Assembly (NCBI RefSeq): GCF_030506255.1
Contig: NZ_CP113431.1
Coordinates: 3,731,001-3,795,000, forward strand
DNA length: 64,000 nucleotides
Reading direction: 5' to 3'
Origin: Nocardioides sp. Arc9.136
Lineage (GTDB): Bacteria; Actinomycetota; Actinomycetes; Propionibacteriales; Nocardioidaceae
The translations under genes and the position numbers were made by a program. Position 1 is the first letter of the stretch. Each line of letters opens with the position of its first letter. This document shows, piece after piece, positions 18,715 through 27,231 of this stretch. The notes under the pieces are model-generated. The model saw nothing but the letters and a program-made list of their open reading frames with translations, was not told the origin of the DNA and did no database searches.

Positions 18715-20112
18715 CTACTGCTGCTCGGGTCGCTGGACGGTGTCCGGAAGGGGGGTGTCCACGTCGACGAACGCGGCCCCCTCCTCCGGGCGAGGTCGCA
18801 GGAGGTTGAGGAGGACGGCGATGAGCGCCGCCGGCAGGATGCCGGAGGTCATCAGCACCCGCAGGGACTCCGGCATGACCTCCGCCGCGGCGGGCACGGC
18901 GGCGAAGCCCTGGCCCACACCGATGGAGGCGGCGATCACGATCAGGTCGTGACGGTCCAGGCGGCACTCGGCGAGCAGCTGGATGCCAGCGCCGAGCAGC
19001 ATGCCGAACATGACCACCGCCGCGCCGCCCAGCACGGCCGACGGCATGGCGGTGATGACCGCGGCCAGCTTGGGCACCAGGCCCAGCGCGATGAGGAAGC
19101 CGGCGCAGATCGTCACCACGTGGCGGCTCATCACCCCCGTGAGGGCGACCAGCCCGACGTTCTGCCCGAAGGTGGTGTTCGGCAGGGCGGAGAAGACGGC
19201 GGCGACGCTCGTGGCCGCACCGTCGCCCATGACGCCACCGGCGAGCTCACGGTCGGTCACCTCGCGCCCGGCGCCGGCCTTCGTGATGGCCGACAGGTCG
19301 CCGATCGTCTCGATGGAGACCGCGATCGCCATCGCGCCCATGGCGATGAAGGCCGCCGCCGGGAACTCCAGACCGAACTCCAGCGGCGTCGGGAAGGCGA
19401 ACCAGGACGCCTCGGACACGGGACTGAAGTCCACCTTCCCCAGGGCGATCGCGACGAGGTACCCGACCACGAGGCTGACCAGTACCGAGGCCGAGGCGAT
19501 GATGCCCTTGCCGAAGCGGTAGGCGAGGAGGAGGACGACGAGGACGAGGGTCGCGAGACCGAGGTTCTCCCACGAGCCGAAGTCCTCGGCGCCGTTGCCG
19601 CCGCCGTAGAGGTGCATGCCGGTGGGGAGCAGCCCGATCCCGATGACGAGGACGACGATCCCGCTCACCAGCGGCGGGAAGAGGCCGCGCAGCCACTTGA
19701 GGCTGAAGCCCAGCACGAACTTCACGGAGCCCGCGAAGAGCGCACCACCGAGGACGGCTGCGAGCCCGTACTCCTGGGCCAGCGGGATGGACACCACCAG
19801 GAACCCGAAGCTGGTGCCCTGCACGACCGGCAGCCGCGCGCCGACCGGCCCGATGCCGATCGTCTGGATGAGCGTGGTCAGGCCGGCGGCGAACAGCGCC
19901 ACCTGCACCAGGAAGACCGTCTCCCCCGTCGTCGCCCCGATGGCGGTGGCCAGGATGATCGGGATGGTGACGTTGCTCGCCATCATCACCATGACGTGCT
20001 GCAGCGCGAGCAGCAGGGCCTCGCCGACGGGAGGCATCTCGTTGATGTCGTACTTGACGTGCGCGGGCAGCTGCGACGACGGCGCAGGCCGGCGGGAACG
20101 GTCGGAGGCCAT
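18715..20112 (-). CDS. NCS2 family nucleobase:cation symporter (uracil/xanthine permease type)
   Basis: 465 aa with 12-14 predicted membrane segments. Family motifs: QHVMVMMASNVTIPIILA (TM1), the substrate motif region PVVQGTSFGFL, AMAIAVSIETIGDL (TM8 acidic motif) and ALPNTTFGQNVGLVALTGV with the NCS2 signature around TM9-10. It would import uracil, xanthine, uric acid or a related base; the exact base cannot be set. MASDRS is chosen as the start because AGAGGAA lies 5 nt before it. Single gene with its own terminator. Confidence 0.92.
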   Translation of the reverse strand: MASDRSRRPAPSSQLPAHVKYDINEMPPVGEALLLALQHVMVMMASNVTIPIILATAIGATTGETVFLVQVALFAAGLTTLIQTIGIGPVGARLPVVQGTSFGFLVVSIPLAQEYGLAAVLGGALFAGSVKFVLGFSLKWLRGLFPPLVSGIVVLVIGIGLLPTGMHLYGGGNGAEDFGSWENLGLATLVLVVLLLAYRFGKGIIASASVLVSLVVGYLVAIALGKVDFSPVSEASWFAFPTPLEFGLEFPAAAFIAMGAMAIAVSIETIGDLSAITKAGAGREVTDRELAGGVMGDGAATSVAAVFSALPNTTFGQNVGLVALTGVMSRHVVTICAGFLIALGLVPKLAAVITAMPSAVLGGAAVVMFGMLLGAGIQLLAECRLDRHDLIVIAASIGVGQGFAAVPAAAEVMPESLRVLMTSGILPAALIAVLLNLLRPRPEEGAAFVDVDTPLPDTVQRPEQQ

Positions 20113-20473
20113 GGGTTCCTCTCGCGGGGGGGTTCCGCAGATCCTCACAACCGCGCTGTGATCCGGACCACTGGACAAGGTGACACCGGTCCGGCCCTCC
20201 GGGTGTGAAGGTCTGCCAGCCGCCGTCGACGCCCGACCGGGTGCGGGCGGCGACGCCCACGGTCCGAGCAGCAGGCCGGGACGGCGGCGACGGCGAGGAC
20301 CGGCAGGCAGGTCCCAAGGACCAACGGCAGTGCCGCTGCGCGAGAGGTCAGCCCGGGGGGCATGCGTGCTGGGGGTGGCCGGACGGCGGAGGTGGCCGGG
20401 GGCCCCGCGGAGGAGCCCTGCCCGGCTGCTGCCCCGGTCACCCGGGTCCGGGGTCCGGCCGGCTCGGAGGGGG
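20113..20473 (-). other. 360-bp intergenic region upstream of the permease
   Basis: No convincing coding sequence. Next to the permease there are two inverted repeats: TCACA-N7-TGTGA (20145-20161) and CCGGACC...GGTCCGG (20163-20194, 18-nt loop). They are candidates for a purine-responsive operator or an RNA hairpin. A 98-codon minus frame here is rich in Ala/Pro/Arg and is not supported. The rest (20200-20473) shows only GC-rich low-complexity sequence. Confidence 0.4.
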
Positions 20474-20752
20474 TCAGCAGCCCCCGGCGACGGCCGGGAT
20501 GACCGAGACCTGCACGCCGTCCGGCGTGGGCGTGGCCAGGTCGTCGAGGAACCGGACGTCGTCGTTTCCGACGTAGACGTTGACGAAGCGGCGCAGCGCG
20601 CCGTTGTCGTCGAGGATCCGCGCCTTGATGCCGGCGTGGTGGGTGTCGAGGTCGTCGAGGACCTCCGCCAGGGTCGCGCCCGTGGCGGTCACCTCGGAGG
20701 CACCGTCGGTGTAGGTGCGCAGGATGGTCGGGATGCGGACCGAGACGCTCAT
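20474..20752 (-). CDS. metO: MoaD/ThiS-fold sulfur-carrier protein ending Gly-Gly-Cys, probable MetO
   Basis: 92 aa beta-grasp protein resembling mycobacterial CysO (SVRIPTILRTYTDG start, LRRFVNVYVGNDDVRFLDDLATP core, VIPAVAGG end). Carriers of this type are adenylated and thiocarboxylated at the terminal Gly and hand sulfur to a PLP enzyme. Here the Gly-Gly is followed by a single Cys, so a protease, probably JAMM/Mec-type, would have to remove it first. It lies 34 bp after the threonine-synthase-like gene under one SAM-I riboswitch, matching the MetM/MetO homocysteine route described in Streptomyces. MoaD is less likely: no moaE or moeB is near. Confidence 0.75.
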   Translation of the reverse strand: MSVSVRIPTILRTYTDGASEVTATGATLAEVLDDLDTHHAGIKARILDDNGALRRFVNVYVGNDDVRFLDDLATPTPDGVQVSVIPAVAGGC

Positions 20753-20786
20753 CGGCTTGTCCTCGTGGGTCGGGATCGGGCGGGGC

Positions 20787-22067
20787 TCAGGCCAGGCCGG
20801 TGGCCGCGAAGGCGGCGTACGACGGGGCGATGGTCGCGACGGGGCCGACCGAGCCGGACACCGCGTCGAGGGTCTTCAGGCCGTGGCCGGTGTTGATGAC
20901 GACCGTCTCGAGCTCGGGGTCGAGCTGGCCGGACTCGACGAGCTTCTTCAGCACGCCCACGGTGGTCCCGCCGGCGGTCTCGGTGAAGATGCCCTCGGTG
21001 CGGGCCAGCAGCACGATCGCCTCGCGGACCTCGTCGTCGGTGACGTCCTCGACCGCCCCGCCGGTCTGGCGGCACACGTCGAGGACGTAGATCCCGTCGG
21101 CGGGGTTGCCGATGGCGAGGCTCTTGGCGATGGTGTCGGGCTTGACCGGCCGGATCGCGTCGACGCCGGCCTTGTAGGCGACCGAGACCGGCGAGCAGCC
21201 GGCGGCCTGCGCGCCGAAGACCTTGTAGGGCCTGTCCTCGACCAGGCCCAGCCCCACCAGCTCCTGGAAGGCCTTGTGCACCTTGGTCAGCTGCGAGCCG
21301 CTGGCGACCGGGATGACGATCTGGTCGGGCAGGCGCCAGCCGAGCTGCTCGGCGATCTCGTAGCCGAGGGTCTTGGAGCCCTCGGCGTAGTAGGGCCGGA
21401 CGTTGACGTTCACGAACGCCCAGCCGTCCTCCTCGCCCGCGATCTCCGAGGCGAGCTTGTTGACGTCGTCGTAGTTGCCCTCGACGGCGACCAGTGAGTC
21501 GGTGAAGACCGCCGAGTTGACCTGCTTGGGCTGCTCGAGGTTGCTGGGGATGAACACGACCGTCTTCATCCCGGCGCGGGCACCCGCGGCGGCGACGGCG
21601 TTCGCGAGGTTGCCGGTGCTCGGACAGGCGAACACCTTGCTGCCGAACTCGCGGGCCGCGCTCAGCGCGCAGGCGACGACGCGGTCCTTGAAGGAGTTGG
21701 TCGGGTTGGTCGAGTCGTCCTTGACCCACAGCCTGGCCAGGCCGAGCTCGGCGGCGAGGTTCCTCGCCTCGAGCAGGCGGGTGAAGCCGGGCTCGGTGTT
21801 GGGGCTGGTCTCGATGTCGGTCGGCACCGGCAGCAGCGCCTTGTAGCGCCAGATGTTGCGCGGGCCGGCCTCGATCTCCTCGCGGGTCAGCTGCGGGAAG
21901 TCGTAGGCGATCTCCAGCGGGCCGAAGCACTCGCTGCACGCGTAGTGCGGGCCCAGCTCGACCTCGTGGCCGCACTCGCGGCAGGTGAGGGCCCGGGCGT
22001 TGCCGAAGGCACCCTCACGGATCTGGGTCTTCTCGGCACTCGGCTCGATGACAGGGGCAGCGCTCAT
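20787..22067 (-). CDS. metM: Threonine-synthase-family PLP enzyme, probable MetM homocysteine synthase
   Basis: 426 aa. An N-terminal zinc-ribbon-like part (C29, C32, C44, C47) precedes the fold-type II PLP domain with the Schiff-base Lys127 in NPTNSFKDRV, the phosphate cup PSTGNLANAVAA, and a C-terminal TETAGGTTVGVLKKL. Sequence alone reads as threonine synthase. The leader carries a SAM-I riboswitch and the next gene encodes a CysO-like sulfur carrier, so the more likely reaction is O-phosphohomoserine + carrier thiocarboxylate to homocysteine (MetM), with threonine synthesis done elsewhere. AGGAGG lies 5 nt before the ATG. A true thrC cannot be excluded without finding another thrC in the genome. 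Confidence 0.75.
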   Translation of the reverse strand: MSAAPVIEPSAEKTQIREGAFGNARALTCRECGHEVELGPHYACSECFGPLEIAYDFPQLTREEIEAGPRNIWRYKALLPVPTDIETSPNTEPGFTRLLEARNLAAELGLARLWVKDDSTNPTNSFKDRVVACALSAAREFGSKVFACPSTGNLANAVAAAGARAGMKTVVFIPSNLEQPKQVNSAVFTDSLVAVEGNYDDVNKLASEIAGEEDGWAFVNVNVRPYYAEGSKTLGYEIAEQLGWRLPDQIVIPVASGSQLTKVHKAFQELVGLGLVEDRPYKVFGAQAAGCSPVSVAYKAGVDAIRPVKPDTIAKSLAIGNPADGIYVLDVCRQTGGAVEDVTDDEVREAIVLLARTEGIFTETAGGTTVGVLKKLVESGQLDPELETVVINTGHGLKTLDAVSGSVGPVATIAPSYAAFAATGLA

Positions 22068-22078
22068 GATTCCTCCTT

Positions 22079-22219
22079 CTCATCTTCCCCGGGTCACGAC
22101 GGTCGCGCCGGGCGGAATTGGCACCGTTACCGACGACCGACCCGGGTCTACCGGGGGCGGAGGCGCGTTGGCGGTTGCCGGGACTTCACAGGGCCGTTCC
22201 CTCTGTCCCTCTGGATGAG
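22079..22219 (-). promoter_or_regulatory. SAM-I (S-box) riboswitch upstream of metM
   Basis: Read on the minus strand, P1 is CTCATC (22219-22214) with GATGAG (22084-22079). Between them are the hallmarks of the S-box: CAGAGGGACAGAGGGA, CGGCCCTGTGAAGTCCCGGCAACC, then GGTAACGGTGCCAATTCC. P1 closes 2-3 nt before the AGGAGG of metM, so ligand binding could directly affect ribosome access; no separate terminator hairpin or T-run is seen. High SAM should lower expression, which fits a methionine-pathway enzyme. Confidence 0.9.
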
Positions 22220-22228
22220 CTGTCGAGA

Positions 22229-22258
22229 ACAGTACGTCGCACCGTCCCAGCCCGTGAA
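22229..22258 (-). promoter_or_regulatory. Candidate promoter of the metM riboswitch leader
   Basis: TTCACG (22258-22253), an 18-nt spacer and TACTGT (22234-22229) on the minus strand place the start point just before the riboswitch P1 helix. The remaining stretch to otsB (22260-22322) holds nothing recognisable. Confidence 0.45.
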
Positions 22259-22322
22259 ACCGGGTCCCGCCATGTGGACGGGACAGCACGCAGGGGCGCC
22301 CACGGGTCCGCGGGCGGACAGG

Positions 22323-23183
22323 TCAGGAGCCGGCTCTGGAGGCGGCGCGGGCGTCGGCGGCGAGCCGGCGCAGCAGGTCGAGCACGCCCTCGGGACCCGG
22401 CACGACGACGTCGGCGCGCTCGACGAGGGCGCTGACCGCGTCCTCCTCGGAGGCCGAGCAGACCAGCAGCGTCGGCAGGCCGTCCTTGCCCAGGGCGGTG
22501 ACGGCGTCGAACGCCTCGAGGTCGCCGAGGTCGTCCCCGGCGAAGAGGAAGGCGCCGGCGCCCACCTCGGCGACGAGCGCGTCGACGGCCTTGCCCTTGT
22601 CCATGCCGGGGGCGCGGACCTCGATGACGTTGCGGCCGGGCTCGAGGACCAGCCCGTTGCGACCGGCGAGGTCGCGCAGCACCGGCAGCAGCCGCTCGAA
22701 GGCGCCCTCGGGGTCCGGGAGGCGACGGGTGTGGACGGCGTGCGCGAGGCCCTTGTCCTCCACCCACGCGTCGGCGGCGTCGGCCCGCCGCAGCGCCCGC
22801 GGCAGGTCGCGCAGGAACGTCGCGAGCCCCTGCGGCGGGCGAGGCGAGACGATCCGGCGCCGGGTGGAGGACCACCGCTCGTTGCCGTACTGGCCGAAAA
22901 GGAACAGCTCCTTGCCGGCGTCGGCCATGGCGTTGCCGACCTCCTCGAGCCCGCCGAGGTCCAGGGCCTGGCGGGCGGGCCGGCCGGTCACCACCGCGAC
23001 GGCGGCGACCACCCCGGCCAGGTCCACCAGGACCTCACCGGCGTCGGGGTGGATGTGCGCCTTCGTCGGGTCGTCGACGATCGGTGAGAGCGTGCCGTCG
23101 AAGTCCAGGCCGACCACGGCCCGTCCCGCGGCGCGCACCAGTGCGTCGTACTTCCGCTCGCCCTCGGCGGAGGTGAACTCCAT
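22323..23183 (-). CDS. otsB: Trehalose-6-phosphate phosphatase
   Basis: 286 aa HAD-superfamily phosphatase: motif I LDFDGTLSPIV (DFDGT at 27-31), motif II in VAVVTGRPA, the cap-domain GNERWSS and VEDKGLAHAVHTR typical of OtsB, and the motif III/IV pair MDKGKAVDAL and LFAGDDLGDLEAF. It removes phosphate from trehalose-6-phosphate made by OtsA. otsA lies 4 kb away on the opposite strand, so the pair is split. MEFTSAEGER is taken as the start because it aligns with the family N terminus. Confidence 0.93.
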   Translation of the reverse strand: MEFTSAEGERKYDALVRAAGRAVVGLDFDGTLSPIVDDPTKAHIHPDAGEVLVDLAGVVAAVAVVTGRPARQALDLGGLEEVGNAMADAGKELFLFGQYGNERWSSTRRRIVSPRPPQGLATFLRDLPRALRRADAADAWVEDKGLAHAVHTRRLPDPEGAFERLLPVLRDLAGRNGLVLEPGRNVIEVRAPGMDKGKAVDALVAEVGAGAFLFAGDDLGDLEAFDAVTALGKDGLPTLLVCSASEEDAVSALVERADVVVPGPEGVLDLLRRLAADARAASRAGS

Positions 23184-23267
23184 GCCCCCAGCCTTCCAGA
23201 CCGGCGGGAGCGCCACACGTGGGCCCGCTCACGCGGGCCACACCGGGAGCGTCGGTCGAGCAGTGGG

Positions 23268-23771
23268 TCAGTCGAGGGGCGCGGTGAGGATGATCGTGAG
23301 CCGGTCGAGCCGCATCGGGTCGACAGCGGGGACGACCCGCTCGACGCCGAGGTCGAGGGCCAGGAGCTTCGCGGCGCGCTCGAGGCGCGGGGGGAAGTAG
23401 ACGGTGGTCGCCGGGATGGTGCCGACCCAGTTGTCGGAGCCGACGACCTGCCAGCCGGCCTGGCCGGCCTGGTCGGCGACGGAGCCGGCGAGCCCGGTGA
23501 TGCCGGAGTTGTTGTAGACCTCGACGTAGACCTCGGAGCGCTTGACCGGCGGCTTGGCCGGCTTCGGCTCCTTGCTGGGCTCGGCCGCGGACGCCGACGG
23601 CGTGGCGACGGGCGTCTCGCGCTGGGAGATCGTGGTGATCTCCCGCTCGGTCGGCTCCCCGCCCCGGGTGGCGACGAAGGCGATGCCGGCCATGGCCACC
23701 GCGATGATGCTCAGCATCACCACGGGCGAGGGGAAGACGAAGCCGCGCTGGTCGCGGTGGCGGGCGGTCAC
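23268..23771 (-). CDS. LytR_C domain membrane protein (Rv0431/VirR-like)
   Basis: 167 aa. A basic N terminus (TARHRDQRG), one TM helix (about residues 13-33), a Pro/Lys/Ser linker and an extracytoplasmic LytR_C domain (EVYVEVYNNSGITGLAGSVADQAGQAGWQVVGSDNW, ending in the VPAVDPMRLDRLTIIL strand). The GTG start is 5 bp after the DUF3263 stop. The same gene pair occurs in mycobacteria as Rv0430-Rv0431; Rv0431 influences cell-wall integrity and vesicle release, so a wall-related role is the best guess. Confidence 0.82.
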   Translation of the reverse strand: MTARHRDQRGFVFPSPVVMLSIIAVAMAGIAFVATRGGEPTEREITTISQRETPVATPSASAAEPSKEPKPAKPPVKRSEVYVEVYNNSGITGLAGSVADQAGQAGWQVVGSDNWVGTIPATTVYFPPRLERAAKLLALDLGVERVVPAVDPMRLDRLTIILTAPLD

Positions 23772-23776
23772 GGCGC

Positions 23777-24073
23777 TCAGACCTCGAAGCCCAGGCGGCG
23801 GGCCGAGCGCTGGCGCTGGCGCTGGGAGCGCAGGCGGCGCAGGCGACGGACCAGCAGCGGGTCGGCCTCGAGCGCCTCGGGGCGGTCGATGAGCGCGTTG
23901 AGGACCTGGTAGTAGCGCGTCGAGCTCATGTCGAACTTCTCGCGGACCGCGGTCTCCTTGGCGCCGGCGTACTTCCACCACTGGCGCTCGAACTCGAGGA
24001 TCTCTCGGTCGCGGTCGCTCAGGGTCGGCGTGGCCCCGGCCTCGTGGCCGTCGAGGGCGTTCGCGGCGTCCAT
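23777..24073 (-). CDS. DUF3263 domain protein
   Basis: 98 aa. DRDREILEFERQWWKYAGAKETAVREKFDMSSTRYYQVLNALIDRPEALEADPLLVRRLRRLR is the complete DUF3263 signature, which has the look of a small helix-turn-helix DNA-binding protein. Co-transcribed with the LytR_C gene (5-bp gap), as in other actinobacteria. The ATG at 24073 is used; the frame extends upstream but that part is Arg/Pro-rich and lies in the divergent promoter. Confidence 0.85.
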   Translation of the reverse strand: MDAANALDGHEAGATPTLSDRDREILEFERQWWKYAGAKETAVREKFDMSSTRYYQVLNALIDRPEALEADPLLVRRLRRLRSQRQRQRSARRLGFEV

Positions 24074-24239
24074 GCGCAGTCTCCCGGGAGCTGGTGTGGC
24101 GATAGGTGTCCGGACGCAACTGTAGGCGACGAACCACAGCGGTGTCATTCGGCTCGCCAGACGTGTCCCGGTGGTCTGGCCCCGCGGTCCGGAGCGCCTC
24201 CGGAGACCCTCCGGCGGGCTGTGTGGGACTCTCCTCCCC

Positions 24240-25247
24240 GTGACCGAACGCACCCGCTGGGGCATCCTCGCCACCGGCAAGATCGCCCGCACGTTCGCCG
24301 CCGACCTCGCGCTCGTCGAGGACGCCGAGCTGGTCGCCGTGGGCTCCCGACGGCCCGAGGCCGCCGCGGAGTTCGCTGCCGAGCACGGCGGGCGGCCGCA
24401 CGGCTCCTACGAGGAGCTCGTCGCCGACCCCGAGGTGGAGGTGGTGTACGTCGCGAGCCCGCACGCGCTGCACCTCGAGCACGCCCGGCTCGCCTTCGAG
24501 GCCGGCAAGCACGTCCTGTGCGAGAAGCCGCTGACCCTCTCCACCGTGGACGCCGAGGAGATGGTCCGCCTCGCCGCCGAGCACGACCGCTTCCTCATGG
24601 AGGCGATGTGGACGGCGTGCCACCCGCTGGTCCGCGCGGTCGTCGAGCAGGTCCGCTCCGGCCGGTTCGGGACGCCGCGGCACCTGCACGCCGAGCTGGG
24701 CTTCCGGGTCGACGCGGGCCCCGAGGACCGGATGTTCGACCCGGCACTGGGCGCCAGCGCACTGCTCGACATGGGGATCTACCCGCTCACCTTCGCCCAC
24801 CTGGTCCTCGGCGAGGCCGAGTCGCTGACCGGCACCGCCGCGCTGTCCGAGCGCGGGATCGACCTCGACGTCGCGGTCACCGGCCGCTACCCCGGCGGGA
24901 CGCTGGCCACGATGACGGCCTCGATGACGTCGTGGTCCTCCCGCGCCGCCGCGATCGCCACCGACCTCGGGCGGATCGACGTCCCCGACTTCCACCACCC
25001 CACCCGCGCGACGTTCACGCCGTACGGCGAGGGGAGCACCAACGACGGCGACGTGCTCCGCGAGCCGGTCGAGATCGTCGCCGACGACCCGGTCGTCGGC
25101 CGCGGCTACGGCAACGAGATCGCCGAGGTCGGGCGCTGCCTGCGGGCCGGCCTCCGCGAGAGCCCGTGGGTGCCCCACGACCAGACCTTGGTGCTCATGC
25201 GCCAGATGGACGCCCTGCGCGAGCAGGTCGGGGTGTCCTTCGGCTGA
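24240..25247 (+). CDS. Gfo/Idh/MocA family NAD(P)-dependent oxidoreductase
   Basis: 335 aa. N-terminal Rossmann domain with GILATGKIARTFA (residues 8-20) and the family signature GKHVLCEKPLTL (89-100); C-terminal GFO_IDH_MocA domain from about residue 128 (MEAMWTACHPLV, LDMGIYPLTFAHLVLG). The substrate would be a sugar or cyclitol, not identifiable from sequence. GTG start at MTERTRWG follows CTCTCCTCCCC without a clear Shine-Dalgarno. Divergent from DUF3263 across 166 bp; convergent with the response regulator. Confidence 0.88.
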   Translation: MTERTRWGILATGKIARTFAADLALVEDAELVAVGSRRPEAAAEFAAEHGGRPHGSYEELVADPEVEVVYVASPHALHLEHARLAFEAGKHVLCEKPLTLSTVDAEEMVRLAAEHDRFLMEAMWTACHPLVRAVVEQVRSGRFGTPRHLHAELGFRVDAGPEDRMFDPALGASALLDMGIYPLTFAHLVLGEAESLTGTAALSERGIDLDVAVTGRYPGGTLATMTASMTSWSSRAAAIATDLGRIDVPDFHHPTRATFTPYGEGSTNDGDVLREPVEIVADDPVVGRGYGNEIAEVGRCLRAGLRESPWVPHDQTLVLMRQMDALREQVGVSFG

Positions 25248-25259
25248 CCGAGCCCCGGC

Positions 25260-25907
25260 TCATCCGGCCGAGCGCAGGTAGCTGACGACGGCGGCCACCC
25301 GGCGGTGGGCGGCGCCGTCGTCGGGCGCGAGGCCGAGCTTGGCGAAGATCCGCTGGGTGTGCTTCTCCACCGCCCCCGAGGTGACCACCATGGCCTCGGC
25401 GATCGCGCTGTTGGAGCGGCCCTCCGCCATCAGCGCGAGGACCTCGTGCTCGCGCGGGGTCAGCGCGGCGAGCGGGTCGCGACGGGCGCCCATCAGCCGG
25501 CGCACCACCTGCGGGTCGAGCGCCGTGCCGCCGCGGGCCACGGTGTCGAGGGCGGTGGTGAAGTCGTCGAGGTCGGCGACGCGGTCCTTGAGCAGGTAGC
25601 CGACCCCGCCCTCGCCGGCCGCGAGCAGGTCCTCGGCGTAGGCGACCTCGACGTACTGCGAGAGCACGAGCAGCCGGGCCTCCGGCCAGGACCGCCGCAC
25701 CTCGACGGCGGCGCGCAGCCCCTCGTCGGTGTGGGTCGGCGGCATCCGCACGTCGACGATGCCGACGTCGGGGCGGTGCTCGAGCACCGCCGCCACGAAC
25801 GACGGCCCGTCCGCGACCGACGCGACGACCTCGTGGCCGGCCTCGGCCAGCAGCAGCTGCAGGCCCTCGCGCAGCAGGAACGAGTCGTCGGCGACGACGA
25901 TCCTCAT
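25260..25907 (-). CDS. LuxR-type (NarL/FixJ) response regulator
   Basis: 215 aa. Receiver domain with the acidic pair DD (7-8), phospho-acceptor Asp52 in GIVDVRMPPT, and Lys in YLLKDRV; C-terminal LuxR helix-turn-helix LTPREHEVLALMAEGRSNSAIAEAMVVTSGAVEKHTQRIFAKLGL. It follows the histidine kinase by 34 bp on the same strand and is almost certainly its partner. Targets unknown. Confidence 0.93.
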   Translation of the reverse strand: MRIVVADDSFLLREGLQLLLAEAGHEVVASVADGPSFVAAVLEHRPDVGIVDVRMPPTHTDEGLRAAVEVRRSWPEARLLVLSQYVEVAYAEDLLAAGEGGVGYLLKDRVADLDDFTTALDTVARGGTALDPQVVRRLMGARRDPLAALTPREHEVLALMAEGRSNSAIAEAMVVTSGAVEKHTQRIFAKLGLAPDDGAAHRRVAAVVSYLRSAG

Positions 25908-25941
25908 CGGCCCCACCCCACCGGGCACCTCACCGGGCGCC

Positions 25942-27231
25942 TCACCGCGCACCCGTCGGCACCAGCGCCGAGACGACCGTCGGGCCACCGGCAGGCGACT
26001 CGAGACCGAGGGTGCCGTCGACCGCGAGCAGCCGCTGGCCGAGCCCGGCGAGGCCGTGGCCCTTCGCCTCGTGCGCACCGCCGACGCCGTCGTCCTCGAC
26101 CCGCACCAGCACCGCGTCGCCGACGTCGCGCACCTGCACGCGGGCCGAGGCGGCACCACTGTGCTTCGCGACGTTGGTGAGCGCCTCGCTGACCACGAAG
26201 TACGTCGTGGTCTCGACGTGCGGCGGGAGGCCGGCGGGCACGTCGATGTCGGCCTCGACCGGCACCGCGCTGCGGGCGGCGAGGTCCTCGAGCGCGACCT
26301 GCAGGCCGCGGTCGACCAGCAGCGGCGGCGCGATGCCCCGCGAGAGCGACCGCAGCTCCTCGACGGTCTCCCCCACCTGGGCCAGCGCCTCCTCGATGGT
26401 CGCGGCGGCCCGGGCCGGGTCCGAGTCGAGCTGGCGGCGGGCGCGGCCGAGGTCCATGCCCAGCCGGACCATCCGCTGCTGCGGTCCGTCGTGGATGTCG
26501 CGCTCGAGCCGGCGCAGGGACTCCGCCTCCGCGCGGCGGGCGGCGCTGCGGCCGGTCTCCACGCGACGCACCTCCTGCTGGAGCTCGGCGCGGCTGCACA
26601 GCAGCCCCCAGGCCAGGCTGCTGTGCAGCCAGGCGACGAACCGGACGACGAACGGCAGGGTCAGCAGGGCGACGAGCCCCAGGGCGGCGTTCAGGAGGGA
26701 CTCCGCGACCGCGCCCTCCCCCAGGCCGAGGAGCTCGGCGAGCCCGCCGTCGTCCTCCCCGTCCGGGAGCCACACCTGCCAGAACCAGTACGTCGCGCCG
26801 GTGAGCACCGCGCCCCACCAGGCGGCGGTGACCGCGAAGGCGAGCGTGCCGGTCACCAGGCCGGCGACCGACCAGGTCAGGTCGAGCCAGGACTGCGGGT
26901 CGCGCAGCGGCGTGACGGTGCGGCGGAGGAGACCGTCGCCGGGGCGCGCGCAGAGGTAGGAGGGGCTCGGCGCGGCGCGGCCCAGCATCGTGCGCATCCG
27001 GGCACGTTCGAACCGGGCGAACCCGCGCGCGACCATCGCCGCCAGGGCGAGCACGAGGACGCCGTACACCAGGACCAGCAGGCCGGTCCCGAGGCTGAGC
27101 AGGACGACCGCCAGCACGAACGCCGGGAGCGCGACGAGGAAGGCGGACAGCGCGTAGCCGCTGTCGAGCAGGGTGCGGCGCACGGCGCCGGCGGGCATCG
27201 GTCTCGAGGTCATCACTGCGGTCGTCGTCAT
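25942..27231 (-). CDS. Sensor histidine kinase (HisKA_3 family)
   Basis: 429 aa. Four predicted N-terminal TM helices (about 27-48, 51-69, 121-152, 178-206) form a membrane sensor domain of the kind in PF13796. The dimerisation box is RRLERDIHDGPQQRMVRLGMDLGR with His247, followed by a HATPase_c domain (N box SEALTNVAKHSGA, G boxes EDDGVGG and GHGLAGLGQRL). GGAGAC lies 3-8 nt before the ATG. Such kinases often respond to envelope stress; the signal here is unknown. Confidence 0.92.
   Translation of the reverse strand: MTTTAVMTSRPMPAGAVRRTLLDSGYALSAFLVALPAFVLAVVLLSLGTGLLVLVYGVLVLALAAMVARGFARFERARMRTMLGRAAPSPSYLCARPGDGLLRRTVTPLRDPQSWLDLTWSVAGLVTGTLAFAVTAAWWGAVLTGATYWFWQVWLPDGEDDGGLAELLGLGEGAVAESLLNAALGLVALLTLPFVVRFVAWLHSSLAWGLLCSRAELQQEVRRVETGRSAARRAEAESLRRLERDIHDGPQQRMVRLGMDLGRARRQLDSDPARAAATIEEALAQVGETVEELRSLSRGIAPPLLVDRGLQVALEDLAARSAVPVEADIDVPAGLPPHVETTTYFVVSEALTNVAKHSGAASARVQVRDVGDAVLVRVEDDGVGGAHEAKGHGLAGLGQRLLAVDGTLGLESPAGGPTVVSALVPTGAR

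Noticed and set aside
20145..20441. A 98-codon minus frame upstream of the permease
   Set aside because: Low-complexity Ala/Pro/Arg sequence with no ribosome-binding site; it covers the permease promoter region.
20474..20752. MoaD subunit of molybdopterin synthase, given the cox genes nearby
   Set aside because: It resembles CysO, ends GGC, lacks a neighbouring moaE, and shares a SAM riboswitch with a PLP enzyme.
23221..23266. Another copy of the HNH-flanking repeat (GTCGGTCGAGCAG)
   Set aside because: Only about 12 bp match and the rest of the unit is missing; chance similarity in GC-rich sequence.
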